A stretch of DNA of 64,000 nt from Mucidula mucida (taxonomy: Eukaryota; Basidiomycota; Agaricomycetes; Agaricales; Physalacriaceae): contig JADNYV010000011.1 in the NCBI GenBank assembly GCA_015501055.1, forward strand, positions 1-64,000, written 5' to 3'. The notes below the pieces were generated by a model that worked only from the letters and a program-made list of their open reading frames with translations, was not told the DNA's origin and made no database searches. The translations under genes and the position numbers were made by a program. This document shows, one piece after another, positions 11,944 to 28,292 of this stretch; positions within the stretch are counted from its first letter, which is position 1; the number at the start of each line of letters is the position of its first letter.

Positions 11944-12788
11944 GGGTCAAGGATAGGCAGGCCCTAGCAGAATTCGAACAGCACGGTCATGTGAGAAGAG
12001 GGTATGCCCTTATCAGATTCCACTGCAATTCCGAAGGGCGATAAGGAGATAAGTAGCCTGAAGAACATAAATCAGTCGGGCGCGCGTTGTGTGGGTATTT
12101 GTTAGCGGCACTCACGCATAGCTCATGAAAGAAGCCACGGAGTCTGGGTGTTGATATCGTAAGGCAAGCAACCTCCGCCTCGACGTTGCCGTGTCCGAGC
12201 TGTTAGGCATGACAGTAAGCACAATGTCAGAGATCGAAGAGTCTTGACGCACGTACGTGCCACCTATATGGTGGAGTTCGTTGCATTGGTACAAGTTGAC
12301 ATGATAGTCAAAGTTGAAGCCGGAAGGCAGCGGGGTTTCCTTTTTGGGCCCGTCAATTCCACGTGACGTGGTCGCGTCGCGTCACGATCGCGTTTCTTTC
12401 ACTCGAACGGGCAGACGCCTGTCGACAGTGACATGGGGCGTAGGCGTACAGAACACATATGGGGCTGTAAGGGCTAGTGGGCGGGATAGACGACTCCCTT
12501 CCGACCTATACTTATATGTAGTAAGTTCAAGCATATTTGACCTCATCTTTGAGTCTGATCATTGCATATAATTCAAGGACCCGGAGATCATTACCGATTG
12601 CATCTCAAGACTCGTCTGTCCAGGATGTAGTACTATAGGTAAAATTGGCGGTGTTTCTATTTCGGGCTCGGCTAACGCGGTACCGTCCGGCAGGGCACGT
12701 GATCTACGCGACGCGTTTTTGACTCGCTTCTTGAAGTTCTTCGCTCTGCATCACACTTTCATCTATCCGCTGACGACTTTGCGTTCTT
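11944..12788. other. intergenic, nothing recognised
   Basis: No gene, repeat or RNA feature could be supported. The stretch is upstream of the carbamoylase gene on one side and of a tentative gene on the other. Confidence 0.4.
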
Positions 12789-13526
12789 ATGCGATATCAC
12801 TTCTCTTCCATGGTTGAATTATACGGCTACCTCGGTGGAGGCCTTGTGTTTGAACCCACCACCCGCTACTTAGCACCGTGTCCTGACAAGAGGGGACCCA
12901 TCGACACCCATCAGCGTGCCAAATTGCATTCGTATTTGCCTCAACGCTCGGCCCCACTCGACCGCCGTATCACGGTCTATGTTGCCCGCAATGGCAGATT
13001 TCGCGCTGTGCCGCCTTTTAGGCACCTGGGCCACACAACTCCGTATCACGATTTCCGGTATCAGATCATATCGCAGGCCTCGGTACGCAAGCAACCGATG
13101 TACGCGTTTGTAATGGGCCGTCGCACCAGGCGAGAGTTTTGCTATCAGATGTGCGGGTAATCTATTCAAACGTCGAAGAGCAAGGGACTACGGACGAGAA
13201 GACGATAGACGGAAATGTGAGTCTTTTCATTCATGTTCTTACTGTATGCTCATGGTAGTACAGCATATGTATGAATATGATCCGTGACAGTCTACAATGT
13301 GGCGGGCCATATGTACAAGAACAATGCAATCGCAGGCTGATGTTCTCAGCAAGATCCACATTACGTGCAGGGAAAAGGAAGACGAAGCTGCCAAGGTATT
13401 TAATGTCCTTCTGACAATTATTGTCTGACCCTTTGTGTCTAGGACGAGAGTCAAACAAAACTGTGGCCTGTCGCGGTTGTCGTCGCCAAACGTGACATTG
13501 ACTATACAAGGCTGGACAGATTTTGA
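12789..13526 (+). CDS. unrecognised multi-exon gene (inferred by splicing)
   Basis: Three exons fit together with unusual neatness: 13022-13216 (195 nt), 13291-13395 (105 nt) and 13443-13526 (84 nt). Each is a multiple of three, bounded by AG before and GT after, and in phase 0, with a TGA at 13524-13526. The last exon encodes LWPVAVVVAKRDIDYTRLDR. The first exon probably starts at the ATG at 12789 and ends at a weaker GTCTATG donor near 12975. The N-terminal part is therefore uncertain. No domain is recognised and the predicted protein shows no signal peptide or clear membrane span. Single long frames in this area on both strands are likely shadows. Confidence 0.42.
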
Positions 13527-14028
13527 GTCATTCCGATGGCAGAGCAATGCCGAGAGGCGGGGAGCACGGAACATGATTGATCGTGGGAATCCATGCGGTC
13601 ATATAAGGAGAGCCCCCGTAAAAAGGAAAATTTCAAGGAACATCCTTCTCGACGCCTCAGTGCCCCAACCAATACCGCCATTGCAACTGCCAACAACTTA
13701 TGATTCGTCCTTTTCTGAGGTACGCAGCCTGCTTCTCTGCCATATTAGCTTGACCCATTTTGTCCCAGCTTACAACAGATTAACAAGATTCTCTTCGGAC
13801 CACTTGCATTCACCCTCGTCGACACAGACCGTCCTCCTTGAGACTCGTAGAGTCTCGTATACTCCTCCGCTCTCTTCGACTCTTGTACTATCCAACTCAT
13901 GGGATAATTGCACTCTGCTTTAATCGGATTGGGCGACTCCTACCCATAGAGACCACATAGATTTTGCACGGAACACATTCCACTGACAACGCCACAACAC
14001 ATCCTACCACATTCCGGATCTTTCTGCA
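13527..14028. other. intergenic, likely 5' flank of the next gene
   Basis: A 162-codon open frame crosses this stretch but has no splice support or family motif. I treat the region as promoter and 5' untranslated sequence of the gene starting at 14029. Confidence 0.35.
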
Positions 14029-15655
14029 ATGCATGCCATCAAAACCCCTTCCTTCTTCCGCCCAGCCAGTCGCCCTTCGTCACCGGCCCCAGCCCCTGCG
14101 CCGCCACCGTCCCGCCCAGACTCTGGCATCGGTATGGAGCGCTCCCGGCCTCTCAACAAGTTGTCTTTGACGACGTTTAGACGTGCGTCACCCGCACCAG
14201 GCCCCCCGGCCATCAGCAACACGCCCGCTCCTCTTATTCAGGACGGATCCTACCTCGAGATGCTCGGTCTCAAACTCAGCGAAGCCGTTTCAAAAGCCAT
14301 TGCGCAACCCAACGGTCCGCCTGCGGCCCATGAGCAGGTATCAGGACGCCGCCCTCTTCCAGCTGGTCGTGGACGTGCGTTGGGTAGCTTGATCGCTTCG
14401 TGAGTCACCGGTTCATTCATTTCATAGACTCCATTATTCAAACTTTGGTAGAGAGCTGCGGGCTGCAAGTGAGAACCAGCACCTATATCGGGCGATTCTG
14501 CGCTCGCTCCATCGCCCACTTTCTGTCCTTTCAGGCAATTTATCGTCCATCTTAGTTCCGCTTCTCTCCTCCCCGCAACTCCTGGCTCTCCCTTCCACAG
14601 TTCCTTCGGCGCCCACCTTGAACCCCACGCAGTTGCATGTAATCGGCATTTCTTCATTGGCTGGCGAACTATTGGAGACGTTTGATGATTTCGCACTCGG
14701 TTTAGATGGGGACCTACGCGGAGACGGGCTCAAACAAGTTAGAGAGACACTGATGTCTCTCGTAAACCGCGTCGTTAATCCATTCTTGGGCATGATGAAG
14801 AACGAGCTAGCGCCGTTCGTCGAGTCTCTCGAGGTCCCAAATGGGAAGACCGCCAAGGCTTCCCAAAACCTTCACCCCTCCATCACCGCCCTCCAGACAG
14901 TGATGCCAGCTTACAGCAAGGCTATCGCGCGATATACTACCACGCCGGCGTCGCAAACAGTCTTGGCAACGCACGTAATTTCCTTAATTTGGAAGAGTCT
15001 CGTTGCTTTGACGGCGCGGCCTTACGTGCCTCCCTCTCCACCCTCGTCCCCACTCAGTGTTCCGGTGGGTGCCGCCAAGAAGCGCCGGGGATCACCAACT
15101 GCTAGCCCTCCGTTGACACCTTCGCCTGCAAGGTTCACGATCAAGCTGCCCTCGTCGCGTCCTCCGTCTCCGCCCGCTGCTCCAAGTGCGCTGACTACCT
15201 CTGCCGATGCCAGAGCTCTCTTCGACCTTCTGAACTTGCTTCCACGTCCGGATGCGTCTAAGAAGACAACACGTCTTGCACGAGAGGCTGTCGATGAAGC
15301 TTACGACGGCTTGAAAGCCCTTCCGACTTTCATTGATCTCGTCTACACCACGCCCTCTGTATCGTCTGCCGACGATACTGCTCAGCAGCTCCTCGCAGCG
15401 GCTGCCGACATTCCCACTTTGATCGCTTTGCCAGTGGTCTTGCACGTCTATGGTAGAGGCGATAGCGTTTCTACGCTTCTCGGTTTAACCGAGGAAAGCT
15501 ACCGCAGTGGATGCTTGACCGGCTTCGGCAGGGCAGAGGAGTGTGCCGGTGCTGTGGGTGAGCGTGTGCTTAATATGCTCAACGCCGGGGACACTATCCC
15601 GCGCAACTGGCTGGAAGCTGAACTCGCCGAGGACATGTTACCATCCAGTCTCTGA
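14029..15655 (+). CDS. conserved basidiomycete protein of unknown function, proline-rich, 524 aa
   Basis: Two exons (14029-14399 and 14452-15655) joined through a GTGAGT...GGTAG intron give exactly 524 codons plus TGA. The first 60 or so residues are Pro/Ser/Ala rich and look disordered. A helical, leucine-rich domain follows (for example NQHLYRAILRSLHRPLSVLS and LETFDDFALGLDGDL). A second proline-rich linker lies near residues 290-340 and a C-terminal helical domain ends at PSSL. There is no signal peptide or membrane segment, so it is probably cytosolic. I recognise no named domain and assign no function. The start is the first in-frame ATG, and the frame is clean throughout. Confidence 0.8.
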
Positions 15656-18633
<2,978 letters not shown>

Positions 18634-18929
18634 ATAGGTATGAGGCTGACAAAAGTGGCGCTTGAGAGTTATGGGTTCCTTCATCAGTTGTAATTATATA
18701 AACTCGTTATTCTCTGTTGACAGAAATGTAAATTATGTTGTGCTGAAAATTGACCGTGATTAAAGATACTACCTGCAAGAAGCTACCAGCGTCCTTTCCT
18801 AGAATGTATCATTTCGACGTCCAATCCTGCAATCTCTAAAGGGCCGAATCATGTTCCTGTGCTTTTGGATAGAATCGGGAGGCAGCAAAGTTCTCGACCG
18901 TACGTAGATTCGGCAAAAGTCCAAAGGTG
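18634..18929. other. 3' flank of MnP gene 1
   Basis: AT-rich downstream sequence between the peroxidase stop and the end of the opposite-strand F-box pseudogene. No feature recognised. Confidence 0.4.
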
Positions 18930-20002
18930 TTACTTGGGAGGATTGAGGGACATAGAAAATCTATGCTGAAGCAAACGAGGAAGGCTCGAAACATGCCTTG
19001 GAGGCAGCTGGAGTTCTAGACGCCTCAGTAGTGGAAGAGACATCTGATTCGGGGTTCCAATCAAGAAATCAAGAGTAGAACGGTCGAGCTCGCCGACATT
19101 GCCTTGGTTAAGCGAAATCAAGGTGAGCGAGTGCTCATGAAGGCGAAGTATGTGATCGATGTGTTGTCTTCTACGTTCAAGACGGAGACATCAGGACTGA
19201 TGCAGAATGTGAAGCGCATGTCCAAGTGCTGAAGGGAGGGGAGAGTGAGCCAGCTGAGAGCCTCTTCGATGCAAGAGGGATGACAACTGTGACAAACACG
19301 CGGGGAGTCCATCCGACGAGAAATTCATCTGGGTCAAGGACAGGTTTTCAAGAAGAGGCGTGCTCTTGAGACTTTCAAGGGATGTCAGAGAGCATGAAGG
19401 CAAAGAAAGACGCTTGACGTGGGTCATGCGCAAAACATTGTCCTAAAATAAACCTTCATCCCCGTAAAATGAAAGCTCGACGTCGATCAACTGCTTTGGC
19501 GCACCCAGGGCGCCTAATCAACCACAGGAAATTTCATTGATACGTGAAGAGTTTTTAGATACGGCAAGGGATTATGAAGAAAACAGCTGGGGTCATCGGT
19601 CGACAACGCAGGCAACGGTATCGTTGTAGACGGTGTGAACCGCAGATAAATATTCTGAGTGCGAGGCAACACTTCTACAAGCTTCTGGAGCATAGTAGTC
19701 AATTCCTTGTTTCGAAAGCCGACGTCTGTATGCCGCGGGTGACCTCTAACATCTTGCACGATAGAAAGAGAAACGCTACCCGCCCTCTCAATGGCTTCAT
19801 CACATCTGGAGGAATGATGCGCGTGTCGCCATCGGAAGGATGGAGGGAAGTCTTCCGGCTATATACATATGGCCCACTCAAATCGATAGCGGCCCAAAGG
19901 CGTGGCGTCGTCACAGTTATGGAGCGCCACCGCCGACAAACTGATAGTAATACGCTCCGACGACGCGAGATATCGTCAAATGCAGAAGAGAGGTGGCTCA
20001 AG

Positions 20003-20129
20003 TGTAGGTATGCGGACTCGGCTAGCCGCGCAGACATGATGGTGGTCTTCAGACAAGGTGTACATTTGGAGCCTGTGTACCTATAACATCCGTGCTACGC
20101 GTGTACGTATAACATAAGCGAGACATACA
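20003..20129 (-). repeat. terminal repeat (LTR) copy 1, 127 bp
   Basis: Base-for-base identical to 20656-20782 by direct comparison. Starts TGTAGG and ends CATACA on the plus strand. In the inferred minus orientation this is the 3' LTR. Part of it is translated into the host F-box frame, creating a spurious start at 20037. Confidence 0.9.
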
Positions 20130-20655
20130 TCCCATACAAACTAAAATATCAACCTCCGGGTTGATCTGCTGAATGCCTACACAACACAATGGCAGAGTGC
20201 AATAGCAATCCATAACAGTGGTGGGTGCGAATGGAATCAATGTGATCGGCAGTGGCGGCGGAAACATATGTCGAGTGAGGAATGAGTGGCAGCCATTGGG
20301 CTCCCAGAACGTAGAGGTGGGCACTCAGCACACTTATAACCTCCCTGGCCTGTTATGACCTAAACCGTCTCGGAATGTTGGGCTCCCAGCGCTCTCGAGC
20401 GGATACTCGGTCCGTTGACCGTCCAACTCGGCCTGGCCTGTTACAATCCCCTCTATGACGACCAGAATGTTTGGAAACACTTCTCTTTTCATCCCAAATC
20501 CTGTGATGTACGGCTGGTTGATGATGCGCAATGCGTGGAATATGGTGACAGTGATGGCGATTGATAACGGACGATGTGGGCTTGTCAACGCAATCAATAG
20601 CAATCAGACTGGAATCTGGAGGCTGCTGGTGGTTCAGAATGCGGTGGTCACCAGA

Positions 20656-20782
20656 TGTAGGTATGCGGACTCGGCTAGCCGCGCAGACATGATGGTGGTC
20701 TTCAGACAAGGTGTACATTTGGAGCCTGTGTACCTATAACATCCGTGCTACGCGTGTACGTATAACATAAGCGAGACATACA
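20656..20782 (-). repeat. terminal repeat (LTR) copy 2, 127 bp
   Basis: Identical to 20003-20129. In the inferred minus orientation this is the 5' LTR, and the candidate primer-binding site lies two bases inside it (20641-20653). Identity of the two copies implies a recent insertion or recent gene conversion. Confidence 0.9.
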
Positions 20783-20896
20783 CAAGATGAGGTAAGACGG
20801 GAGTTGTCCTGAATGAATACCACAGAATTTCAAGAAGACGCGAGAATATTCTCTCGTTAGATGCAGGAGAAGGGAAAGGTCGGTTCTCATACCCAA

Positions 20897-21788
20897 GTCA
20901 GGTGGGCGTTTTCAGAAACCCCCGAAAACTTGTGACGGGTCGTGATGTGACCTCATACACCTTGTCAAAGTTTGTCAACCAACATCCAGATTCTATACGC
21001 ATCCTGGCTGGCTTCCTCAAGCGACAGGAATCTTTACATCATTCAAGCAACCCGGTTCAGGACGGAAAAAGCGGCACATCACCTTCGAGCTCTACATCCA
21101 CGCGTTGGTAGCTTCGCTCTTGTGGAGAACACTAGTACTATTCTTCGGCTATCTCCAACTGAGTCTTTACCGTGGCTGCATATCTTACTCAGACGACTTT
21201 CGGATACATGGACAGCTCAGGAAATTATGCTCCATGTCCCTCGTGTTTCCCGAAGTGTGTTTTTGCGCCAACGCTCCTTCTGTTCCTATAAATTGGTACG
21301 TTCTGTTCCATTCTACGTTTGATTCATTAAATCTCTCACTGTCTACGTTGACAGTCTCGTATTTGTTATCGAAAATGTATTCTATGAACCACACGCCCTC
21401 CTATACTATGGCGTTATCCTTCCAATACGCGACGGAAATAGGTCACTGGTGAATGCCTGTCTGATGAAAGTATGTGAATCGTACCTTGAATGACTGCTGT
21501 ACCGAACGGTCCCTCTCTTTTGGGTGATGCCGTACTGTTCGTGCCGTGTGAGTGTATCCCACGCAACCTCTTTTCGTTCCTTGACGCGGCTCTATTTCCT
21601 AGTGAACCTCTACCGGGTTTTCAAAGTCCTTCAGATCTACAGCAAAATGAAAGCTTGGTCTTCTCACATTCTCTCTCCGCCCAATCGCAGGGCCGTATTT
21701 TGTTGCATGTCGGAACCCTATGCATCTCATTGGTTCAACAACTTAGCCGGTTTTCGTTTCAACACTGCCGTCAGAACAGTTCTGCAGG
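20897..21788. other. 5' flank of the second peroxidase gene
   Basis: No gene is supported. Open frames at 21.1-21.4 and 21.5-21.8 kb lack motifs. The stretch holds the shared upstream space between the F-box pseudogene and MnP gene 2. Confidence 0.4.
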
Positions 21789-21795
21789 TATAAAT
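21789..21795 (+). promoter_or_regulatory. TATA box of MnP gene 2
   Basis: TATAAAT lies 54 bases upstream of the ATG at 21843, matching the placement of the box in front of MnP gene 1. Confidence 0.55.
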
Positions 21796-21842
21796 GGCAC
21801 TGCAAGTCGAGATGTAAGGAGCAGGATACTCGACCGCTTTCA

Positions 21843-23577
<1,735 letters not shown>

Positions 23578-23999
23578 TCGGGTTTTGTTGCAACATTTCT
23601 GATCTTATTTATCTGTGTCTGGGTCTGCGACCATCCTTGTAAATCTTCTCAATAGAGTATTTGATTGCACTACTGTTTAACATGCGTGCGCTTGAGGCTC
23701 GTTGACGGGTTTGTCAGGGGTTTGTAAACGAAGAAGGGAAACGCGCAGTCCTTCTCGGACCATCGCAGGGACCTGGGAGACGTGTGAGGCTGTGCCACCC
23801 GCCACAGATCGTCCTCTTCTTCATTCGCGCAAATACGCACTCGTGTCGATCTCTGGGTTAAAACAAAATCTCGAGGTTTGAGAAAGTGCATGAACTTTAC
23901 ACATGGTCTGTTCAATGTTGACGACACAACGGAAAACAGGGTCGCACGCCACGTGCGCCTAGAACTTTTTCTTTCATCCCGCCTCCATCGCAGTCTCCA
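23578..23999. other. intergenic
   Basis: Downstream flank of MnP gene 2 and upstream flank of the MYND gene. No feature recognised. Confidence 0.4.
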
Positions 24000-25120
24000 A
24001 TGTTGTTTCCAGACTCGCCTATGTCCAAGGACTTCGCGGTGGCCCTTGGTATGTACCTGTTCTGTCCCAATTCTCACGTTATGCCAACTTATGCCACTGT
24101 GTGTACTTGCAGGAATCGAGAAATCTGAGTTCAGGGATGGTCGCGATTCGTTACCAGAAATGGCTAAAGTCGCTGTCCTATACAAATTTGTGAGTCTATA
24201 TTCTCAATTTCCCCCCGTCACTCTCAGTTGCTTCCAAAGCTAGACGATTTGGGCCGGGAAACTCAGGAACAACAAGATATCATTCTATCTCGGTTTGCCG
24301 CATTTTACCTCCCGGCCACAATTGAACGCGCCCTCGACGTTCCGCCCCACAACTCGCCTCACGCTGTGACTCCCGACATTATTGCGGACTTGGGTCTTAT
24401 CAATGGCTATGTCGTAATGCTAGTCGCGTTGCAGCACATACCGTATCTCACAAAGTATCTGAAATCTGCGAAACCTTGCGCAGTACCAGGAAAACGACTC
24501 GCAGCGGTCGTGGCAGAAAAACTGGTTGATCTCAGCCCACGATGGAATGATGCCATGCGTCGCAGAGAGTCGCGACCCAACCAGCCATCCAACGATTGGG
24601 TAAACTATAACAACGAAGCCGGCAACATCGTCCAGCTTCTGGGCTCGCTGTGTACAGTATACATAAAGGAGAAGAAAGACGATGTTATACCTGCCCCCAT
24701 CAGGGAGCGTTTACTGCCTCTCTTGACCGATTGGGCTCGACGATACCGAAATGACTTCATGGGGGTTGTTTCGTTACGTTTGTATCAGATTTTGACGGAT
24801 CCGACTTTCAAACCCGACGTCAAAAAGATGCGGAATCTATTCAAAAACTGGGAAGTTTGTGCGTTGCCTACATGTAGCGCGACACGAAACTTGAAAGCTT
24901 GTTCAAAGTAGGTCCAATATTTTTCTTCAGAATCTCAACTCACTCTAGTATCATCAGGTGCCTCACCGTTAGATATGCAAGTCTTTTTTTGATGACTATT
25001 GGTGCTTTATTCACTGATATGTTACAGTGCTCTGCAGATCATCAACGAGAGCACTGGACATATAATAAGGGGCTCATTATTGTAAACCACAAGCAAATGT
25101 GCCACAAGACAGAATACTAG
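24000..25120 (+). CDS. MYND-type zinc-finger protein, 305 aa
   Basis: Five exons (24000-24048, 24113-24189, 24228-24907, 24958-24976, 25028-25120) give 305 codons plus TAG. The first 250 residues form a helical region typical of agaricomycete MYND proteins, without other recognised domains. The C-terminus holds the zinc finger: CALPTCSATRNLKACSKC, then YCSADHQREHW. MYND fingers usually bind partner proteins. The usual His of the final W-x-x-H-K segment is Asn here (WTYNKG), and the last Cys lies farther away, so the second zinc site may be altered. The fourth intron (24977-25027) begins GCAAGT, a GC-AG intron. No signal peptide is visible. Confidence 0.8.
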
Positions 25121-25833
25121 AGGACAATTCTGGAATCGCCGGTGTGCAACGCAGTCTCAATAACCGCTAGGCTGTTGAATGCTGAGCGCTGAGCGGTAAT
25201 TAGTCTCATTGGCGGCCTGAGCTGGACCGGCGGATGGGAACATCACCACAAGACGTCGCAGGTTGCCTTGCTTCTCATCCATGATGTACATGGCTCACGC
25301 TGCACGCAATTGCAACGTAATTCCGAAATCTCTGCCATGGACGCTGTCGGAGTCCTAACCCCAAATTGTGTCCGACTCGATTTACCATAACGCCCATTAA
25401 TATCCTCATGTTAACGATGTGATACTCCAAGCGCTTTGTTCAAGGCTGCAATGAGTTTATTCGCCGAACACTCGCCAGGTCCTTGGCAGCTTCGTAAAAG
25501 TGACAGGTTGTGAGAACCGATGCGCGCGTGGGTCTTCAGCGCATGCTCACTGACGGAACTTGGTATGTAAGATAGAAAGACAGTGGTCATTTCTAGTTAC
25601 AATCCCTTCATTGTCATGGAGTCCTACTCTCGTTCTGGTGTCTTTCTGGGTTCCCCTACACCAAGCTGGCCTCTCAAACTCATCTCTTGCACGCCATGAT
25701 TGCTTTATAAACATTACCTAGTGATCACGCGGCGCTCCTTCGGACAACGCGCATATGACTGTGGCCAAAAATACGCGCGAAGCTCCAGCGTGATTTAAAG
25801 CAGGTTGCGATATCTCTGTAGAGCTCGATAACG
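25121..25833. other. intergenic, 5' flank of the carboxypeptidase gene
   Basis: About 700 bases without a supported gene. No repeats or RNA genes noticed. Confidence 0.4.
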
Positions 25834-28292
25834 ATGATGTCTCTTCTCAAATTTCTCCCAGCTGTTTCTTTCATCGCTTGTGCGTACGCCCTCGGCGGGG
25901 CGATGCAAGGTATGGAGGACGCCATGGAGATCCAAAGGGAGCAGCTAGAGAGGTTGCAAACCTTCCTCGGTCCCGACGCCACCTCTCAGCTTCGTGCGCG
26001 TCAAGATACGCCAACGATTACTTTCGCCAATCCTGCGGCCGAGGCGTTTTTCGTAGACGGGACGACTATCCCGGAAGGTAGTTTCTCTGACTCTCCCCCC
26101 TTACTATCTCTTGAACCTTCGTCCAGTCAACTTCGATGCCGGTCCTTCCTGGGCGGGACTAATGCCGATTTCTGGAGACCCCGAAGAGACACGGAAATTG
26201 TTTTTCTGGTATACTATAGACTTCCGTTGCACTACAGGCCCATTTTTGAGATGTCAACAGGTTCTGGCCGACCACAGACCCTTCAGCGGTCAAAGACCTA
26301 CTCTTTTGGACGAATGGTAGATCAGTCATTTGCCAAGTAACGTCTGACGGACGGCGTACTTTTTAAAGGTGGACCCGGATGCTCGTCTCTGGAAGGCTTT
26401 TTGCAGGAAAACGGACCAATCTGTAGATTACTCTCGTCTCACTCTTAAATCTCGCCTCGTTGACATCTATCTAGCGTGGTCTTGGGGACAAGCAGAACCT
26501 ACTCCGTAAGTCACTATTCGAATAGATCATGATTACTTTTCATATGTTTCAGTAACCCATTTGCGTGGACCAACTTGGCGAATGTCCTTTGGGTGGAGCA
26601 GCCTGTCGGCGTGAGTATATTTACACCGATGTGCATTCCGAGTCTACTGATACCATGTTGTGCCTGCAGACCGGATTCAGCCAAGGTACACCGAACATCA
26701 CGAACGACGACGAGCTCGCAGAACAGGTCGCCGGCTTCCTGGGGCAATTCCTCGAAGTGTTTTCGGAGCTCAAAGGCAATGATTTTTTCCTTTCCGGAGA
26801 AAGCGTAAGTAGCCTTCTCCGCTTACTATGATTGTCTAACCGTGAGCTTTTGTAGTATGCTGGCTTCTGTACGAGACGCCACACCTCTCAGATCGTATAG
26901 CGCTAATCGATGATTCAATAGACGTCCCGTATATCGCCAACTGGATTTACGAGCACCCCGGGCTCGATCTGAACCTCAAGGGTATATGGATCGCCGACCC
27001 GTCCCTCACTTACGGCGTCGTACAGCAGGAAATTCCAGCATTGCGTTTCGCTCGGGCGAATGAAAACCTCTTCCCCTTCAACTCGACGTTCTGGGATCAA
27101 CTGCAAGAGATCTCCGATACGTGTGGATACACAGACTACCTAGACAAATTTGTTACATATCCACCAGCTGGACAGTTGCCATTCCCTGCGGGTGTTGTGG
27201 AAGGAACTTTTGGGACGGTATCGGCTGGCTGTCGTATGCACAGTCCGATCCAGCGCGCTGTTGGCGTGTGCGTGTGCCGTCGAGTTTATCGCTGTGTGAG
27301 CTGATCCTCGAGTTAGACTCAATCCTGTGTTTGATGTGTACAGGTACGTATTCAATCCGTGAAATGGGTTTGCTCGCTGACATCATGTATTGAGGGTGTC
27401 CGACACGTTCCCTAATCTTTGTATGTCGTATCATCTCTTCCGCTCACGCGTTGAATCATGATCTGACTGCTTAGGGAGTGTCCTTGGTTTCCCAAGGTCC
27501 ACGCAGGAGTTTGTATACTTCAATCGGTACGTCACTTTTAATCATTGCTCCAAAACAACCTCTGCAACGTTCGTTCTATAGCTCAGATGTATGTCCCCCG
27601 TCGCTGGTCATCACTGACATGATACAAATCGGGTCCCGTTTTAGGTCCAACAAGCTATCCACGCGCCTGCGATTGAGTGGAACAGCTGCGCCAATAACGC
27701 CGTGTATATCAACCGCACCACAGGAGCCGGCGGTCGAGACCAATCTGTCGCTTCGACTCTGAGCGTTCTCCCCAACGTGATTGAGAAGTCTGAGCGGACT
27801 GTGATCGTCCATGGCCTTGCCGTAGGCGCCACTGCTTGTATAGTAATCCCCAATTTCAACTTGCACTTGACAGGATTTCATTTTGGTCGCAGAGGGCACG
27901 CGGATCGCTATTCAGTTCAGTCCTGTTCGCGCTTCTGAATATTGGTTGACCTTCTCGTTAGAAACATGACCTGGAACGGCGCTCAGGGTTTCCAGACGCC
28001 GATTGAGCCTGAAAGCTTCAAACTGCAGAATTTTGGTGTTTTTGGTAATGAGCACACTGAGCGGGGCTTGACCTGTACGTTTTGTGGACTCGTTTGGCGA
28101 GCAGACAGACACTCAATCGTTCAAACAGATGTCGAGTTTGCCTTCAGCGGACATATGACTCCTCGTAAGTTAATCGCATACCATTGACATGGATAGTGCT
28201 GACAATTGGATTGGCTAGAATTTGTCCCATGGGCGGCGTTTTCAACCTTGTCGTTCCTCCTTGGCAGGCAGGACTCGCCATCAACAGCGTAG
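25834..28292 (+). CDS. secreted serine carboxypeptidase (peptidase family S10)
   Basis: Removes C-terminal residues from peptides, probably outside the cell or in the vacuole. A signal peptide (MMSLLKFLPAVSFIACAYAL) starts at 25834 and a short pro-region follows. Family landmarks appear in order after splicing: NGGPGCSSLEG (oxyanion region), GESYAG (nucleophile Ser), VHGLADF (Asp) and SGHM (His). All three catalytic residues are present. Roughly a dozen short introns are needed. One internal exon is only 7 nt (27582-27588), restoring FNRSDVQQAIHAP. The stop is TAG at 28290-28292. The frame is intact along its length. One intron in the 27.2-27.3 kb region, where the family is variable, is my least certain splice choice. 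Confidence 0.88.

Larger units (their letters stand above)
20003..20782 (-). mobile_element. 780-bp TRIM-like LTR element
   Basis: Two identical 127-bp direct repeats (20003-20129 and 20656-20782) bound a 526-bp interior. Each repeat begins TGTA and ends TACA, the TG...CA form of LTRs. The flanks carry a 4-bp target duplication, CAAG, at 19999-20002 and 20783-20786. In minus orientation a TGGTGACCACCGC sequence (complement of 20641-20653) begins 2 nt after the first LTR, where a tRNA primer-binding site belongs. The other end has only a weak purine run before the second LTR. The interior encodes no recognisable gag or pol. Size and structure fit a non-autonomous terminal-repeat retrotransposon in miniature. 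Orientation rests on the primer site and is tentative. Confidence 0.8.
18930..20896 (-). pseudogene. F-box/leucine-rich-repeat protein pseudogene, split by a TRIM-like insertion
   Basis: The minus strand encodes pieces of the F-box/LRR protein type abundant in agaricomycetes. The N-terminal part from 20896 reads HSGQLPSYLIL up to the insertion at 20782. It resumes at 20002 with LSHLSSAF, then SVLLSVCRRWRSITVTTPRL, the hallmark helix after the F-box. LRR-like pieces follow (VKRLSLPSCSLTSLESL, LTLPSLQHLDMRFTF, LPLLRRLELQLP). At least three frame changes occur, near 19.72, 19.27 and 19.13 kb, without splice sites to explain them. These breaks and the insertion make it a dead copy. In life such proteins recruit targets to SCF ubiquitin ligases. 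Confidence 0.75.

Noticed and set aside
13435..13923. 162-codon plus-strand frame
   Set aside because: It crosses an exon of another frame with better splice support and has no motif.
20003..20782. Simple local tandem duplication explaining the 127-bp repeats
   Set aside because: TG...CA ends, a 4-bp target duplication outside the repeats and restoration of the host frame on removal fit retrotransposition better.
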